Positions 6,917 to 15,365 of a stretch of 24,240 nucleotides of DNA are shown in pieces. Under the pieces are notes generated by a model. That model did not search any database. It had not been told where the DNA came from and saw only the letters and a program-made list of their open reading frames with translations. Origin of the DNA: JAHELQ01 sp965603365 (lineage in GTDB: Bacteria; Acidobacteriota; Aminicenantia; UBA2199); assembly GCA_965603365.1 (NCBI GenBank), contig CBFDCR010000075.1:1-24240 (forward strand). Reading direction: 5' to 3'. Both the position numbers and the translations under genes were made by a program. How positions within the stretch are numbered: position 1 is the first letter of the stretch; each line of letters starts with the position of its first letter.

Positions 6917-9178
6917 TTAATGTCTGTAGGTCAGGAAGTAGAGGCGGCCGTTGATGAAGGCGGCGGCTCTGGTTTGATCGGGGGAGATATCGGAGAGTGC
7001 GCCCTCCAGCGAGGGCCCCAGGTAATGGAATTTCGCCTCCGCATCCATCTTCAGCAGCTCGCCCCGGTTGGTGGCCACCACAATCCGGTCCAGGGCCCGG
7101 GTATCGATGATACGCTTCAAATCACTGCGGGAAGTCATTTTTTTGCGGGAAAAGGGCTTGAGATAGATCCGCGCGAACTCGGTGTCGCTGTAGACAACCT
7201 TGTCGCTGCGCTCGGACAGCACCCACATGGTCTCCCGCTCCATATTGTAACTGTGATCGTAAAGTTTCCTGGCCAGGGTGGTATGCAAGAGGGAACGATA
7301 ATTGAAGCGAATCAAATCCCGGTCCTTATCCCGGGTCAGCACAAAAAATTCATTTTTTTCCGGATCGAAATGCACGACGTCCAACTCCGCAAATTTCTTG
7401 GGCCCCAGAAACATAGTCTCATCAAACCGGATCAACCGACCGCTGCGGGAAAAGTAAGCCATGGCCTGAAAGGCATTCTTGAGATCCGAAAGGTAGATGA
7501 TGAACGCGGCTAAATCGTTTGAAAAATATATCTTCACCAGCTCCGATGAGGTCACATCCATCTGCTCTCCCTTCTGGATCAATTTTCCCACCTGCGAATT
7601 GGTCTCGTAGGCCTGTTTAACCAGGAAATATTTTTTTAGATCTTCGATGGGAGCCCTCTCGACGATACTGACATCTTTGATCTGGACAAACCTGCGGGTG
7701 CTAAAATTATACTGATATACCGGGAAGGGGTACACCGGATAGACCGGCTTTGTCTTCCCGTACAGTGAGACAATGGAGAAGGGCGATTCAAAGGCCAGGG
7801 AGGAGATGGCGCCGTCGGTTATATAAGCCAGGCTGCCGCTGCGGTTAAATCCCACCTGAACCGAGGCCATGCTCAAAGCAAAACGGGCCAGGGAGCTTAA
7901 CCGATAGAGGCGGCCCGCCTTATCCACGGCATATAGATAGACCTTCTCATTTTCGACAGCGGTGGCCGAGATTATCAGGCGCTCTCGGTCGGGAGATAAA
8001 AATATATCCTGAACACTGCCCCGATGCTGAAACGACTGCAAAATCTTATAATTCCCGGCATCGATGATGTATATCTTCTCCGCATCACCGCTTCTCAACG
8101 AGGCCACCGCTATCAGGACGGAATCGGACAGCCAGCGTATTTTCTTCACCTCGAAAAAGGGCAGATACTCATATTGGGGGAAAGCATACTCTTCGGGAAA
8201 CGATTTTTTTAAGTCCTCCATATCGTTCCCACTCACAATGGCCCGGTTGATCCAGTTCTGGATGTTGAAATTTTTGGGATTTTTCATATAGTACAGCCCA
8301 AACAATTTATTGACCGCCTGATCCCAGGGATTCTGGCCAAAGATTTCATATAAGTAGATCCCGGCATTGCGATCGCCAAGGCCCATCAACACCCTGGCAA
8401 ACGTCCGGGCATAGACTTCATGGTAGTCGGGAAACTTCAATTTCTTGAGAATAAACCTGGCTTTCTGGTACGCCCTCTTACCCAGCAGAAATTGGGCCTT
8501 CAACAGCATGGCCTCCTTGCTGCCGGGATCGACCTCCAGGGCCGTTTCCACATATTTCTCCATTTCATCAAGATCATTCATGGCCAGGAGGGCCTTCGCC
8601 AATACAAAATTAAAATAAAAATCATCCGGTCTCAGCTCCGCCTCCCTCTTGAGGAGCGGTACCACCTTTGCCGGTTCATTCAATTGCAGGTACAGATTGC
8701 CCAGGACAATTTTATATTCTCCAATATCACTCATTCGCAGCGCCTGCCAGAGATACCTCTCCGCCGCCGGATAATTCCGGTTTCTCATATACTCCACACC
8801 AAGGCAGAGATAGGCGGGCGAAAATCTCGGATTTAGGCGAATGGCCCGCTGCAAATTTTCAACGGTGGTGCTGTGTATCATGTCCACCATCGACAGGGCG
8901 ATGCCCACCAGCCCCACCGGCGAACGATAATTGCTGCTCAAAAAGTCCTTGAATTTGGTAGTGGCTTCCCACTTTTTTCCCGCAAACAGCAGTTCAAAGC
9001 CGAATTTCAACTGAGGCGACGGGCTCTGGTTGAAGTAATTCTTTATATACTTCTGGGCCAGGGGGATATCGTCAATCAAATAATAAGCGATTCCCATGCC
9101 CAGATATTGATCCGCAGTGGCAGGGATCAAATGAAAGGTCAGCAGCAGTAATAACCCTATATAAATTGTTTTTTTCAT
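6917..9178 (-). CDS. Secreted TPR plus beta-propeller protein
   Basis: This is a 753-aa protein with a signal peptide (MKKTIYIGLLLLLTFHLIPA, cleaved near residue 22). Residues 25-310 are tetratricopeptide repeats, seen as successive pairs such as FSPAYLCLGVEYMRNRNYPA AERYL, EYKIVLGNLYLQLNEPAKV and FNFVLAKALLAMNDLDEME. From about residue 345 to the end it changes to beta-strand repeats of WD40/TolB-like character (SDSVLIAVASLRSGDAEKIYIIDA, VQDIFLSPDRERLIISA). It probably acts in the periplasm or on the surface as a scaffold; no catalytic motif is visible. It starts 54 bp after nadK and has a possible promoter of its own. Confidence 0.8.
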   Translation of the reverse strand: MKKTIYIGLLLLLTFHLIPATADQYLGMGIAYYLIDDIPLAQKYIKNYFNQSPSPQLKFGFELLFAGKKWEATTKFKDFLSSNYRSPVGLVGIALSMVDMIHSTTVENLQRAIRLNPRFSPAYLCLGVEYMRNRNYPAAERYLWQALRMSDIGEYKIVLGNLYLQLNEPAKVVPLLKREAELRPDDFYFNFVLAKALLAMNDLDEMEKYVETALEVDPGSKEAMLLKAQFLLGKRAYQKARFILKKLKFPDYHEVYARTFARVLMGLGDRNAGIYLYEIFGQNPWDQAVNKLFGLYYMKNPKNFNIQNWINRAIVSGNDMEDLKKSFPEEYAFPQYEYLPFFEVKKIRWLSDSVLIAVASLRSGDAEKIYIIDAGNYKILQSFQHRGSVQDIFLSPDRERLIISATAVENEKVYLYAVDKAGRLYRLSSLARFALSMASVQVGFNRSGSLAYITDGAISSLAFESPFSIVSLYGKTKPVYPVYPFPVYQYNFSTRRFVQIKDVSIVERAPIEDLKKYFLVKQAYETNSQVGKLIQKGEQMDVTSSELVKIYFSNDLAAFIIYLSDLKNAFQAMAYFSRSGRLIRFDETMFLGPKKFAELDVVHFDPEKNEFFVLTRDKDRDLIRFNYRSLLHTTLARKLYDHSYNMERETMWVLSERSDKVVYSDTEFARIYLKPFSRKKMTSRSDLKRIIDTRALDRIVVATNRGELLKMDAEAKFHYLGPSLEGALSDISPDQTRAAAFINGRLYFLTYRH

Positions 9179-9196
9179 CTTTCACCTCTATCTCTA

Positions 9197-9225
9197 AGTT
9201 TATCATTTTTAGACCTAAAATTCAA
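9197..9225 (-). promoter_or_regulatory. Possible promoter of the TPR/propeller gene
   Basis: TTGAAT (9220-9225), a 17-base spacer and TAAACT (9197-9202) on the minus strand lie just upstream of the ATG at 9178. The -10 is imperfect, so read-through from nadK remains possible. Confidence 0.35.
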
Positions 9226-9232
9226 AATTGTA

Positions 9233-10081
9233 TTATTGCCGCCCCCAATTCAGCTTTTCATGCAGCAGGCCGAAGTAATTCATCTCTCTTGAGACAAATA
9301 TTTTTAACTTCTTATGATGAGCACCCACCCCGATATGCTCTCCAAACTCAAAGGGGATGACACTCTGTCCATCGATGGTGATGAACACTTCGGCGTTTTC
9401 ACTGACATGGGTGACCCGGACCTGTGAATCGTCCGGAATCACCAGGGGCCGGAAAGTCAGGGAATGGGGGCAAATCGGCGTCACCACAATTCCATTCACC
9501 TCCGGGGTCACGATAGGCCCACCGGCAGACAACGAATAGGCAGTAGATCCGGTGGGGGTCGAAATAATCAGGCCGTCTGCCCGGATCTCGGCGATTCCGG
9601 CGCCGTCGATCTCCAGCATCAGCCCGATGGTGCGGGCAATATTGCCTTTACACAGCACCACATCGTTCAGGGCGACCCATTTTACACCCTTGATATCCGC
9701 CTCCAACAGCGTTCGTTCCGACATCTTTACCTGATTGGTGAAAATATCTGTGATACTTCTTTCAATAGATTCCTTGTTCAATTCCGTTAAAAAACCCAGA
9801 GAACCCAGATTAAAACCGGCAATGGGCACCTGGTGTTCCACCGCATGACGCGCTACCGACAAAAAGGTGCCATCCCCGCCGATAATAATGATAATATCCG
9901 AATGTTCGGCTATACTCTCCCGGGGGATATCGCTCGATAGACCCAGCATGTGGGCCGCCATCTCTTCGAGTACGATCTCCACCTTCAACTCTTTCAGCAC
10001 GGCCAGGGTCTGTTTCAAGTAAGAGACCACCACATTGTGGGGCTTCACCACAACACCGGCTCTTTTATACTTTAATCGCAT
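9233..10081 (-). CDS. nadK: NAD kinase
   Basis: NAD kinase phosphorylates NAD to NADP in the cytosol. The 282-aa protein has the diacylglycerol-kinase-like GGDGTFLS motif near residue 68, the NDVVL segment near 140, and the conserved ADGLIISTPTGSTAYSLSAGGP near 170 that forms the NAD site. The N-terminal MRLKYKRAGVVVKPHN has the usual first strand. Its start overlaps the end of tlyA by 17 bp, which suggests translational coupling in the coaX operon. The adjacency of tlyA and nadK is common in bacteria. Confidence 0.96.
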   Translation of the reverse strand: MRLKYKRAGVVVKPHNVVVSYLKQTLAVLKELKVEIVLEEMAAHMLGLSSDIPRESIAEHSDIIIIIGGDGTFLSVARHAVEHQVPIAGFNLGSLGFLTELNKESIERSITDIFTNQVKMSERTLLEADIKGVKWVALNDVVLCKGNIARTIGLMLEIDGAGIAEIRADGLIISTPTGSTAYSLSAGGPIVTPEVNGIVVTPICPHSLTFRPLVIPDDSQVRVTHVSENAEVFITIDGQSVIPFEFGEHIGVGAHHKKLKIFVSREMNYFGLLHEKLNWGRQ

Positions 10082-10841
10082 CGGCTACTATTTTATCATC
10101 AATGGACACTTTATTTCCATACTTAAGCAAGAAAAAATATTCCCGGTTGCCTTTTCGGCCCTTCACCCCGGCTTCGGTAAAGGCCGCGACTCCGTAACCC
10201 AGACCCTCTATTTCTCTTTTGATTTGTAACAGGATTTCCAGCCTCTGCTTCCGATCCCTCACCACCCCGCCCTTACCCACTCTATTTTTTTCCGATTCAA
10301 ACTGCGGCTTCACCAGGCATATAATCTTCGCCTCCTTAAAAACCTTGAGCACCGGCAATACTTTTGTGACCGAAATAAAGGAGAGATCAATCGTAATCAA
10401 ATCAGGCTCATAATCGATATCGCCCTTTTCTAAAAACCGGGCATTCTTCTTGAGCAGGGTCAACCGCCTGTCCTTTCGCAACTGGTAATCCACCTGATCG
10501 ATATTGACATCCACCCCCGTCACCCTGACGGCGCCGTGCTGCAGCATATAGTCGCTAAACCCACCGGTGGAGATGCCGATATCTATTGCCTTCAATCCCT
10601 TTATTTCAATAGCAAAACTTTCAAAGGCCTTCTCGATCTTTATCCCCCCCCGGGACACGTAGGGGTACCTCTTTTTTATCTCGATCTTTAAATCGGGGGT
10701 TACCTGTCGATCCGGTTTATACACAATCTGGCCGTCCACCACCACTTCACCCGCCATAATCAGGGCCAGACCCTTTTCCCGGGAAGCCGTTAGGCCGCGC
10801 TCCACCAGTTCCTTATCCAGCCTACTCTTCTTTAGCCGCAT
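10065..10841 (-). CDS. tlyA: TlyA-family rRNA 2'-O-methyltransferase
   Basis: The protein has an N-terminal S4 RNA-binding domain (SRLDKELVERGLTASREKGLALIMAGEVVVDG, residues 5-40) followed by an FtsJ/RrmJ-type methyltransferase domain with the SAM loop DIGISTGGFSDYML near residue 85 and the motif LVKPQFE near 175. TlyA enzymes methylate 16S and/or 23S rRNA cytidines; older annotations call them hemolysins. The glycine-rich loop has Ile where DVGASTGG is more usual. ATG 10841 (258 aa) was chosen over an upstream TTG at 10865; neither has a strong ribosome site, and both overlap the preceding gene. Confidence 0.92.
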   Translation of the reverse strand: MRLKKSRLDKELVERGLTASREKGLALIMAGEVVVDGQIVYKPDRQVTPDLKIEIKKRYPYVSRGGIKIEKAFESFAIEIKGLKAIDIGISTGGFSDYMLQHGAVRVTGVDVNIDQVDYQLRKDRRLTLLKKNARFLEKGDIDYEPDLITIDLSFISVTKVLPVLKVFKEAKIICLVKPQFESEKNRVGKGGVVRDRKQRLEILLQIKREIEGLGYGVAAFTEAGVKGRKGNREYFFLLKYGNKVSIDDKIVADAIKV

Positions 10842-11475
10842 CTTCAGCCAGGGAAAAACTCTCAAAATCCGGAATATGAAATTTATGAAAGAGGTAATTG
10901 AGGCGATATTTTTTTTCGATTTCAGGAGTACGCAATTCAGGGGCTAAGTTCTGTAAAAAGACCCGGACCCTGACATTCAATTCGTTGTCGCCGCAAAAGA
11001 GCGCCAGCAGTGCCTCATGGATGGATCTCATATCCGGATTCTCCCGATTCTCCAATTTGCAGAGGAGTTTTTCAAAATCTTCCCTTAAGGCAGCCAACTG
11101 CGGCGGAAAGTTTTGAAAAAACCTCTCCACTTCACCGTCATTTTCCGTCTCCTCAGTCCTGCTGCCCTCCCCCACATTTAACTCGAGAAATCTCCGATAG
11201 TTTTTTTTCACCTCGTAACTAAAATTTCTGTAGCCCACGATCTCCTGGCCCTTCCCTCTCCGCCGTGCCACCACCGTGCCCAGCGATTCCTTGATGATGT
11301 CGAGGGGAATTCGTTTCTCCCACCAGCGATAGAGTACATCGAAATCCCGGCTGGTAATAAAAAAGCGGATGCCATAGCCGCGCTCCAAATATTGAATAAC
11401 CCTGACAATGTAATCGTAATCCTCCATCGTCTCGATGTCTGCCGCCGGCAGCCGGGGGGCTTTAGAGTGGGCCAT
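10822..11475 (-). CDS. Conserved hypothetical protein upstream of tlyA
   Basis: This 217-aa soluble, highly charged and mainly helical protein starts directly after the coaX stop (TAG followed at once by ATG), so it is coupled to coaX. Residues 15-95 contain FITSRDFDVLYRWWEKRIPLD and a basic ARRRGKGQE stretch, an arrangement like a small helical, winged-helix or DnaD-like module. I recall similar unannotated proteins, with an 'RDF..L.RW...GIPL' start, near housekeeping genes in delta-proteobacteria-like genomes. The C-terminal part is helical with NLAPELRTPEIEKKYRLNYL. No enzyme motif is visible. The context suggests a housekeeping or nucleic-acid role, but that is only inference. Confidence 0.75.
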   Translation of the reverse strand: MAHSKAPRLPAADIETMEDYDYIVRVIQYLERGYGIRFFITSRDFDVLYRWWEKRIPLDIIKESLGTVVARRRGKGQEIVGYRNFSYEVKKNYRRFLELNVGEGSRTEETENDGEVERFFQNFPPQLAALREDFEKLLCKLENRENPDMRSIHEALLALFCGDNELNVRVRVFLQNLAPELRTPEIEKKYRLNYLFHKFHIPDFESFSLAEDAAKEE

Positions 11476-12225
11476 CTATTTTTTTAAACGGACATAGATT
11501 TTTTTGAGTCCATAATAAATCAAATCCGGCTCATACAGATCGACTCCCGGCAGCCGACTCTTAAAATGCTTGACCAGCCCTCCGGTGACCACCACTCTCG
11601 TGTCCCGGCCGGTTATTTTTTTGTACTCTTCAATCATATAGGACAGGCCACCCACATAGCTGAAGAAAATACCGGCCCTGATATTGCTCTCCGTGTTGGC
11701 CCCCAAAATGGATTCCGGCACCCCGAAGGAGATCCGATCCAGCTTGGCCGTATTCTTGGCCAGGCTGTTGATGGACAGTTCAATGCCCGGGAAAATGGCC
11801 CCGCCCAGATATTCGCACTCTCTGCTGATAATATCGAAAGTGGTGGCCGTGCCGGAGTCGATCACCATCAACGGCGGGTCAAAAAAGTGGAGAGCCCCCA
11901 CCGAATCGGCAATGCGATCGGCCCCAAGCTCCTGGGGGTAGTCGATTTTCAGCGTCAAGCCCGAATCGGTTTGATGATCGACAAAAAATGCCTTCTTGCC
12001 GAAAAATGATTCCACACTGGCGGAAAGCGATCGATCCACAAAGGGAACCACAGAAGAGACGATGATATCCTTGATCTTCCGCCGGTACTCTTTTTTGAGA
12101 AGACTCTTCAAAAACGTCACGGTAATTTCATCCGGGGTCAGCAGTTTGTTTTTAGAGACGATCCGATCCCCTGAAAAGACCGCAACACCGGTCGCCGTAT
12201 TACCAATATCCATTGTCAGTAACAT
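11476..12225 (-). CDS. coaX: Type III pantothenate kinase
   Basis: CoaX catalyses the first step of coenzyme A synthesis (pantothenate to 4'-phosphopantothenate). The 249-aa protein shows the ASKHA-fold motifs of the family: MLLTMDIGNTATGVAVF at the N-terminus (phosphate loop), LGADRIADSVGAL near residue 98, the catalytic-site IDSGTATTFDII near 120 and GGAIFPGIELSINSLAKNTA near 140. It opens a four-gene operon (coaX, unknown, tlyA, nadK). The -10 element ends eight bases before the ATG and no Shine-Dalgarno exists, so the mRNA is probably leaderless. Confidence 0.94.
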   Translation of the reverse strand: MLLTMDIGNTATGVAVFSGDRIVSKNKLLTPDEITVTFLKSLLKKEYRRKIKDIIVSSVVPFVDRSLSASVESFFGKKAFFVDHQTDSGLTLKIDYPQELGADRIADSVGALHFFDPPLMVIDSGTATTFDIISRECEYLGGAIFPGIELSINSLAKNTAKLDRISFGVPESILGANTESNIRAGIFFSYVGGLSYMIEEYKKITGRDTRVVVTGGLVKHFKSRLPGVDLYEPDLIYYGLKKIYVRLKK

Positions 12226-12233
12226 TTGGGCTT

Positions 12234-12262
12234 ATTATAATACAAAACCAGGGGCAATTCAA
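12234..12262 (-). promoter_or_regulatory. coaX operon promoter (leaderless type)
   Basis: TTGAAT (12257-12262), a 17-base spacer and a perfect TATAAT (12234-12239) lie on the minus strand. Eight bases separate the -10 from the ATG at 12225, so transcription should begin at or within about three bases of the start codon. Confidence 0.65.
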
Positions 12263-12295
12263 AATAAAAGTGGAAACTTATACCACAAAAAGCCG

Positions 12296-12301
12296 TATAA
12301 T
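12296..12301 (+). promoter_or_regulatory. Possible -10 element of the S46 peptidase gene
   Basis: A TATAAT on the plus strand sits 31 bases before the ATG. The candidate -35 (TGGAAA at 12271, 19-base spacer) is weak. Confidence 0.35.
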
Positions 12302-12332
12302 AAAGTTTAGATTTAAAGGATAAGGAGTGCAC

Positions 12333-14480
12333 ATGAAAAGAAGTATAGTAACACTGATACTGGTGTTTGGCCTCAGCCTCTTTGTGGGGGCCGAGGAGGG
12401 CATGTGGCTGCTGGACCAGATCAAAAATCTGGGACTCAAAGACAAAGGAATGGAGATCGATGCAGCCCAGATATACAGCCCTGATCAACCCTGCATAGTC
12501 AATGGGGTAATCAGGTTGGGCGCCACCGCCGAAATCGTCTCCCCCCAGGGGCTGGTCCTCACCAACCACCACGTCGCCTTTCGCGCCGTTCAGCGGGCCT
12601 CCACCAAAGGCATAGACCTCATTTCCAGGGGTTTCCTGGCCAAAACCAGGGATGAAGAGATCGAAGCCCCGGGGTACTCGGCTTACATCCTGGAATACAT
12701 GAAGGATGTCACCGCCGACTTCAACCGCTTTGACCGGATCGGCGACCCGCTGAAACGGGAGAAGGCCATCAAACGAAAAATCAAAAAAATAACCGACAAA
12801 ATCGAAAAAGGGAAACCCGACATCTCGGCAGAAGTCGAAGCCATGTTTGAAGGCAAACGGTATATCCTGTTCGTCCACAAACGTTTCGACGATGTCCGGG
12901 TGGCCTACGTACCCCCCAGCGCCATCGGCAACTACGGCGGCGAAATCGACAACTGGATGTGGCCCCGCCATACCGGTGATTTTTCCTTCATGCGCATCTA
13001 CATGGCCCCCGACGGCAGCGGACGAAAGTACCACCAGGACAATATCCCCTATAAACCGAAATACTGGTTAAAAGTCGCCACAGAGGGATTAAAGGAAGGG
13101 GATCTGACCTTTATTTTAGGCTATCCCGGCACCACCCGGCGCCACCTCACCTCCTATGCCGTCGATGAATATTTAAATTATCTATATCCCGATCGCATCA
13201 AGCTGTTTCAAGAGACCATCGCTTTAATGGAATCTTTTGAAAAAGACTCTCTGATTGCCAAAATGAAGGTGGCCGGCCTCATTAAAGGGCTGAACAACGG
13301 CCTGAAAAATTATCAGGGCAATGTAGAAGGCATGGCGCGCACCGATTTCCTGGGGCAAAAAAGGGAATTTGAAAAGAAATTCACCGCCTTCTTAAAGAAG
13401 AACAAAGAACTCTACCAGAAATACGGCGGCGTATTGGCAAAGATCAAGGGCCAGTATGAGCTCAGGGCCAAAACCAGGGACCACGACAATGTACTCGGGC
13501 TCTTTAATCGCCTCAGCGGCACCCTGACCGGCACCGCCGCCGATGCCTACCAGACCGCCAGAGAGAGGGAAAAGCCCAAATCCGAACGGGATCCTTCGTT
13601 TTCCGAACGGGATGTCGAAAGAAGAGTCTCCCGCCTCAAATTCGGGTATATGAGTTTCTATGAATCGGCAGACAGGGCCCTGCTCAAACGCACATTGGAG
13701 CGGGCCGCCGACCTGCCGGCGGAATCCCGGATCAAAGGTCTGGGAGACATCTTAAAGGGGGGGGGCGAAGCCATCGATTCCTTCCTGGACCAGGCCTACC
13801 GGAACACCCGATTGAAGGACATAAAGTTTGCCCAATCCCTGTTTAAAAAATCGGTCAAGGAACTGGAAGCTATAAACGATCCCTTCATCCAACTGGCCCA
13901 AAAACTCTACCCCGAAAGGGAAGCCCGGCGTAAAAGGAACGACAAAATCGGTGCCCTCATCTCGGAATTAAGACGGCAGTACATCGAGGCCTTAGCGGCC
14001 TGGAAGGGCAGCGAACTCTACCCCGACGCCAACCGCACCATCCGTTTCTCCTACGGCGTGGTGGCCGGGTATAAACCCCGGGACGCCGTCACCTACGCCC
14101 CCTTCACTACCCTGACAGGCGTTGTAGAAAAGGATACCGGCCAATCCCCCTTTGATATGCCCCCCCAGTTGGCGGAACTGTACCGGAAAAAAGACTTCGG
14201 CCGCTGGCTGCACCCGGACCTGAACGATATCCCGGTGTGTTTTACCCACAAGGTGGACAGCACCGGCGGCAGCAGCGGCAGTCCGGTTCTCAATGCTAAA
14301 GGCGAACTGGTGGGCATCCTGTTTGACGGCAACTACGAAGCCCTCACCAGCGACTGGCAGTACGACAACGAGCTCCAGCGTTCCATCTCGGTAGACATGC
14401 GCTACGTGATGTTCATCACCGAAAAACTGGCCAAAGCCTACCACCTCCTCGAAGAGATGGGTATCCCCCTAAAAAAATAA
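12333..14480 (+). CDS. S46 family dipeptidyl-peptidase, DPP7-like
   Basis: This 715-aa periplasmic serine exopeptidase removes dipeptides from peptide N-termini. The start is ATG 12333, with AAGGAG five bases upstream; the first 20 residues form a signal peptide. The chymotrypsin-type triad is visible: His in VLTNHHVAF (79-80), Asp216 in PRHTGDFSFMRIY and Ser648 in GGSSGSPV. The residue 18 after the catalytic Ser is Gly666 (LFDGNYEA). From S46 work in Porphyromonas, Gly here marks DPP7 (hydrophobic P1), while Arg marks DPP11 (Asp/Glu P1). A helical cap lies at about 280-560. The length matches the family. It stands alone and diverges from coaX. Confidence 0.94.
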   Translation: MKRSIVTLILVFGLSLFVGAEEGMWLLDQIKNLGLKDKGMEIDAAQIYSPDQPCIVNGVIRLGATAEIVSPQGLVLTNHHVAFRAVQRASTKGIDLISRGFLAKTRDEEIEAPGYSAYILEYMKDVTADFNRFDRIGDPLKREKAIKRKIKKITDKIEKGKPDISAEVEAMFEGKRYILFVHKRFDDVRVAYVPPSAIGNYGGEIDNWMWPRHTGDFSFMRIYMAPDGSGRKYHQDNIPYKPKYWLKVATEGLKEGDLTFILGYPGTTRRHLTSYAVDEYLNYLYPDRIKLFQETIALMESFEKDSLIAKMKVAGLIKGLNNGLKNYQGNVEGMARTDFLGQKREFEKKFTAFLKKNKELYQKYGGVLAKIKGQYELRAKTRDHDNVLGLFNRLSGTLTGTAADAYQTAREREKPKSERDPSFSERDVERRVSRLKFGYMSFYESADRALLKRTLERAADLPAESRIKGLGDILKGGGEAIDSFLDQAYRNTRLKDIKFAQSLFKKSVKELEAINDPFIQLAQKLYPEREARRKRNDKIGALISELRRQYIEALAAWKGSELYPDANRTIRFSYGVVAGYKPRDAVTYAPFTTLTGVVEKDTGQSPFDMPPQLAELYRKKDFGRWLHPDLNDIPVCFTHKVDSTGGSSGSPVLNAKGELVGILFDGNYEALTSDWQYDNELQRSISVDMRYVMFITEKLAKAYHLLEEMGIPLKK

Positions 14481-14518
14481 CCAATCCCCACAAACCTACT
14501 TATTTTGCATTTGTTGTG

Positions 14519-14544
14519 AAGGCAGGAGGGGGGCCTCCTGCCTT
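14519..14544. terminator. Strong hairpin between convergent genes
   Basis: AAGGCAGGAGG and CCTCCTGCCTT form a perfect 11-bp GC-rich stem with a GGGG loop, lying between the stops of the S46 and CARDB genes. There is no T-run on either side, so it may act as a bidirectional 3'-end stabiliser or a weak terminator. Confidence 0.5.
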
Positions 14545-14563
14545 CGGGGGGGTAAGGGGTGAA

Positions 14564-15259
14564 TCATCTGCATTTGAGTCGTTTGGTCATCTTGTTGTTG
14601 GTTTCGTTGGCTTCGGTTACCTGGTGGGTGTGATCGATGATGGCGGTGATGGTGGCGATTCCGGTGACTTTGAGCTTGCTGGTGTATTTGGCGGTGCCGC
14701 CGGGGGTCTGTAAGGCGCGGCCGGGATCAAACTTCCAGATGGTGGCGCCTCCCCATTTTTTGCCATTGATATAGAGATAAACCGCGCTGCTCATGGGGGT
14801 GTGGGCCGTCCACACCGTATCGGGCACCAGGCCGGGGCCGAGGTTTTTGGCCGTTACCACCACCTGGCAACTGCGGTTCACCTCGATGTTGTCGATCACC
14901 AGATCCGGCAGCCTCCCACCTTCCCGGCAATTCTTCACAGCTTCCTCTTTGGTGGGGTAACAAATGCCGCCCAGTTCCTTACACTTCTCCGGCGTGGTCA
15001 TTGAGACCATACCCTGGTAACAGCACCAACAGGCCGGCTCCGGCTGTTCCTGGCAATTCTTTAATGCCTCCTCTTTAGTGGGGAAACAGACGCCCCCCAT
15101 CTCCTTACACCTTTCGTAAGTAGAGGGGAAGACCTTGCCCTGGTAACAGCACCAACACTCCTCCTCTGCACCCAGAGGGGTAGAAAAATTTGTGCCCAGA
15201 GAGATAACCAGCATCCCTGCTAAGGCCACAAAACCAAACATGGCTAAAAATTTCTTCAT
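14564..15259 (-). CDS. Secreted protein with two six-Cys repeats and a CARDB domain
   Basis: The 231-aa protein has a signal peptide (residues 1-31). Two tandem modules follow, residues 35-69 and 77-111, each CWCCYQG-x(12)-C-x2-(M/L)GG(V/I)C(F/Y)PTKEEA(L/V)KNC. Each module has six cysteines at identical spacing, twelve in all, suggesting disulfide-bonded or metal-binding knots. Residues 118-229 form a CARDB-type adhesion domain: LPDLVIDNIEVNRSCQVVVT, AKNLGPG and the closing THQVTEANETNNKM. The repeats look recently duplicated. The likely place of action is the periplasm or cell surface; binding partners are unknown. GGGAGG lies five bases before the ATG, and a 9-bp inverted repeat sits in the leader. 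Confidence 0.85.
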   Translation of the reverse strand: MKKFLAMFGFVALAGMLVISLGTNFSTPLGAEEECWCCYQGKVFPSTYERCKEMGGVCFPTKEEALKNCQEQPEPACWCCYQGMVSMTTPEKCKELGGICYPTKEEAVKNCREGGRLPDLVIDNIEVNRSCQVVVTAKNLGPGLVPDTVWTAHTPMSSAVYLYINGKKWGGATIWKFDPGRALQTPGGTAKYTSKLKVTGIATITAIIDHTHQVTEANETNNKMTKRLKCR

Positions 15260-15275
15260 GTTAACCTCCCTTTAA

Positions 15276-15298
15276 CGTTTAACGCTTAACGTTAAACG
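15276..15298 (-). promoter_or_regulatory. Inverted repeat in the leader of the CARDB gene
   Basis: CGTTTAACG (15276-15284) and CGTTAAACG (15290-15298) form 9-bp perfect arms around a 5-base spacer, 17-39 bases upstream of the ATG at 15259. TTAACG-type hexamers also recur around it. It could be an operator or a leader hairpin. Confidence 0.4.
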
Positions 15299-15365
15299 AT
15301 GGTTAAATACATTTTTTTTGTAAATATCTCACCATTAGAAATTTTTTTCTAAAGAATCCCTCTTG

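Noticed and set aside
12216..13034. A 272-codon minus-strand frame under the S46 gene
   Set aside because: It overlaps the signal peptide and catalytic His and Asp regions of the S46 peptidase on the opposite strand, and its composition is typical of antisense shadow frames.
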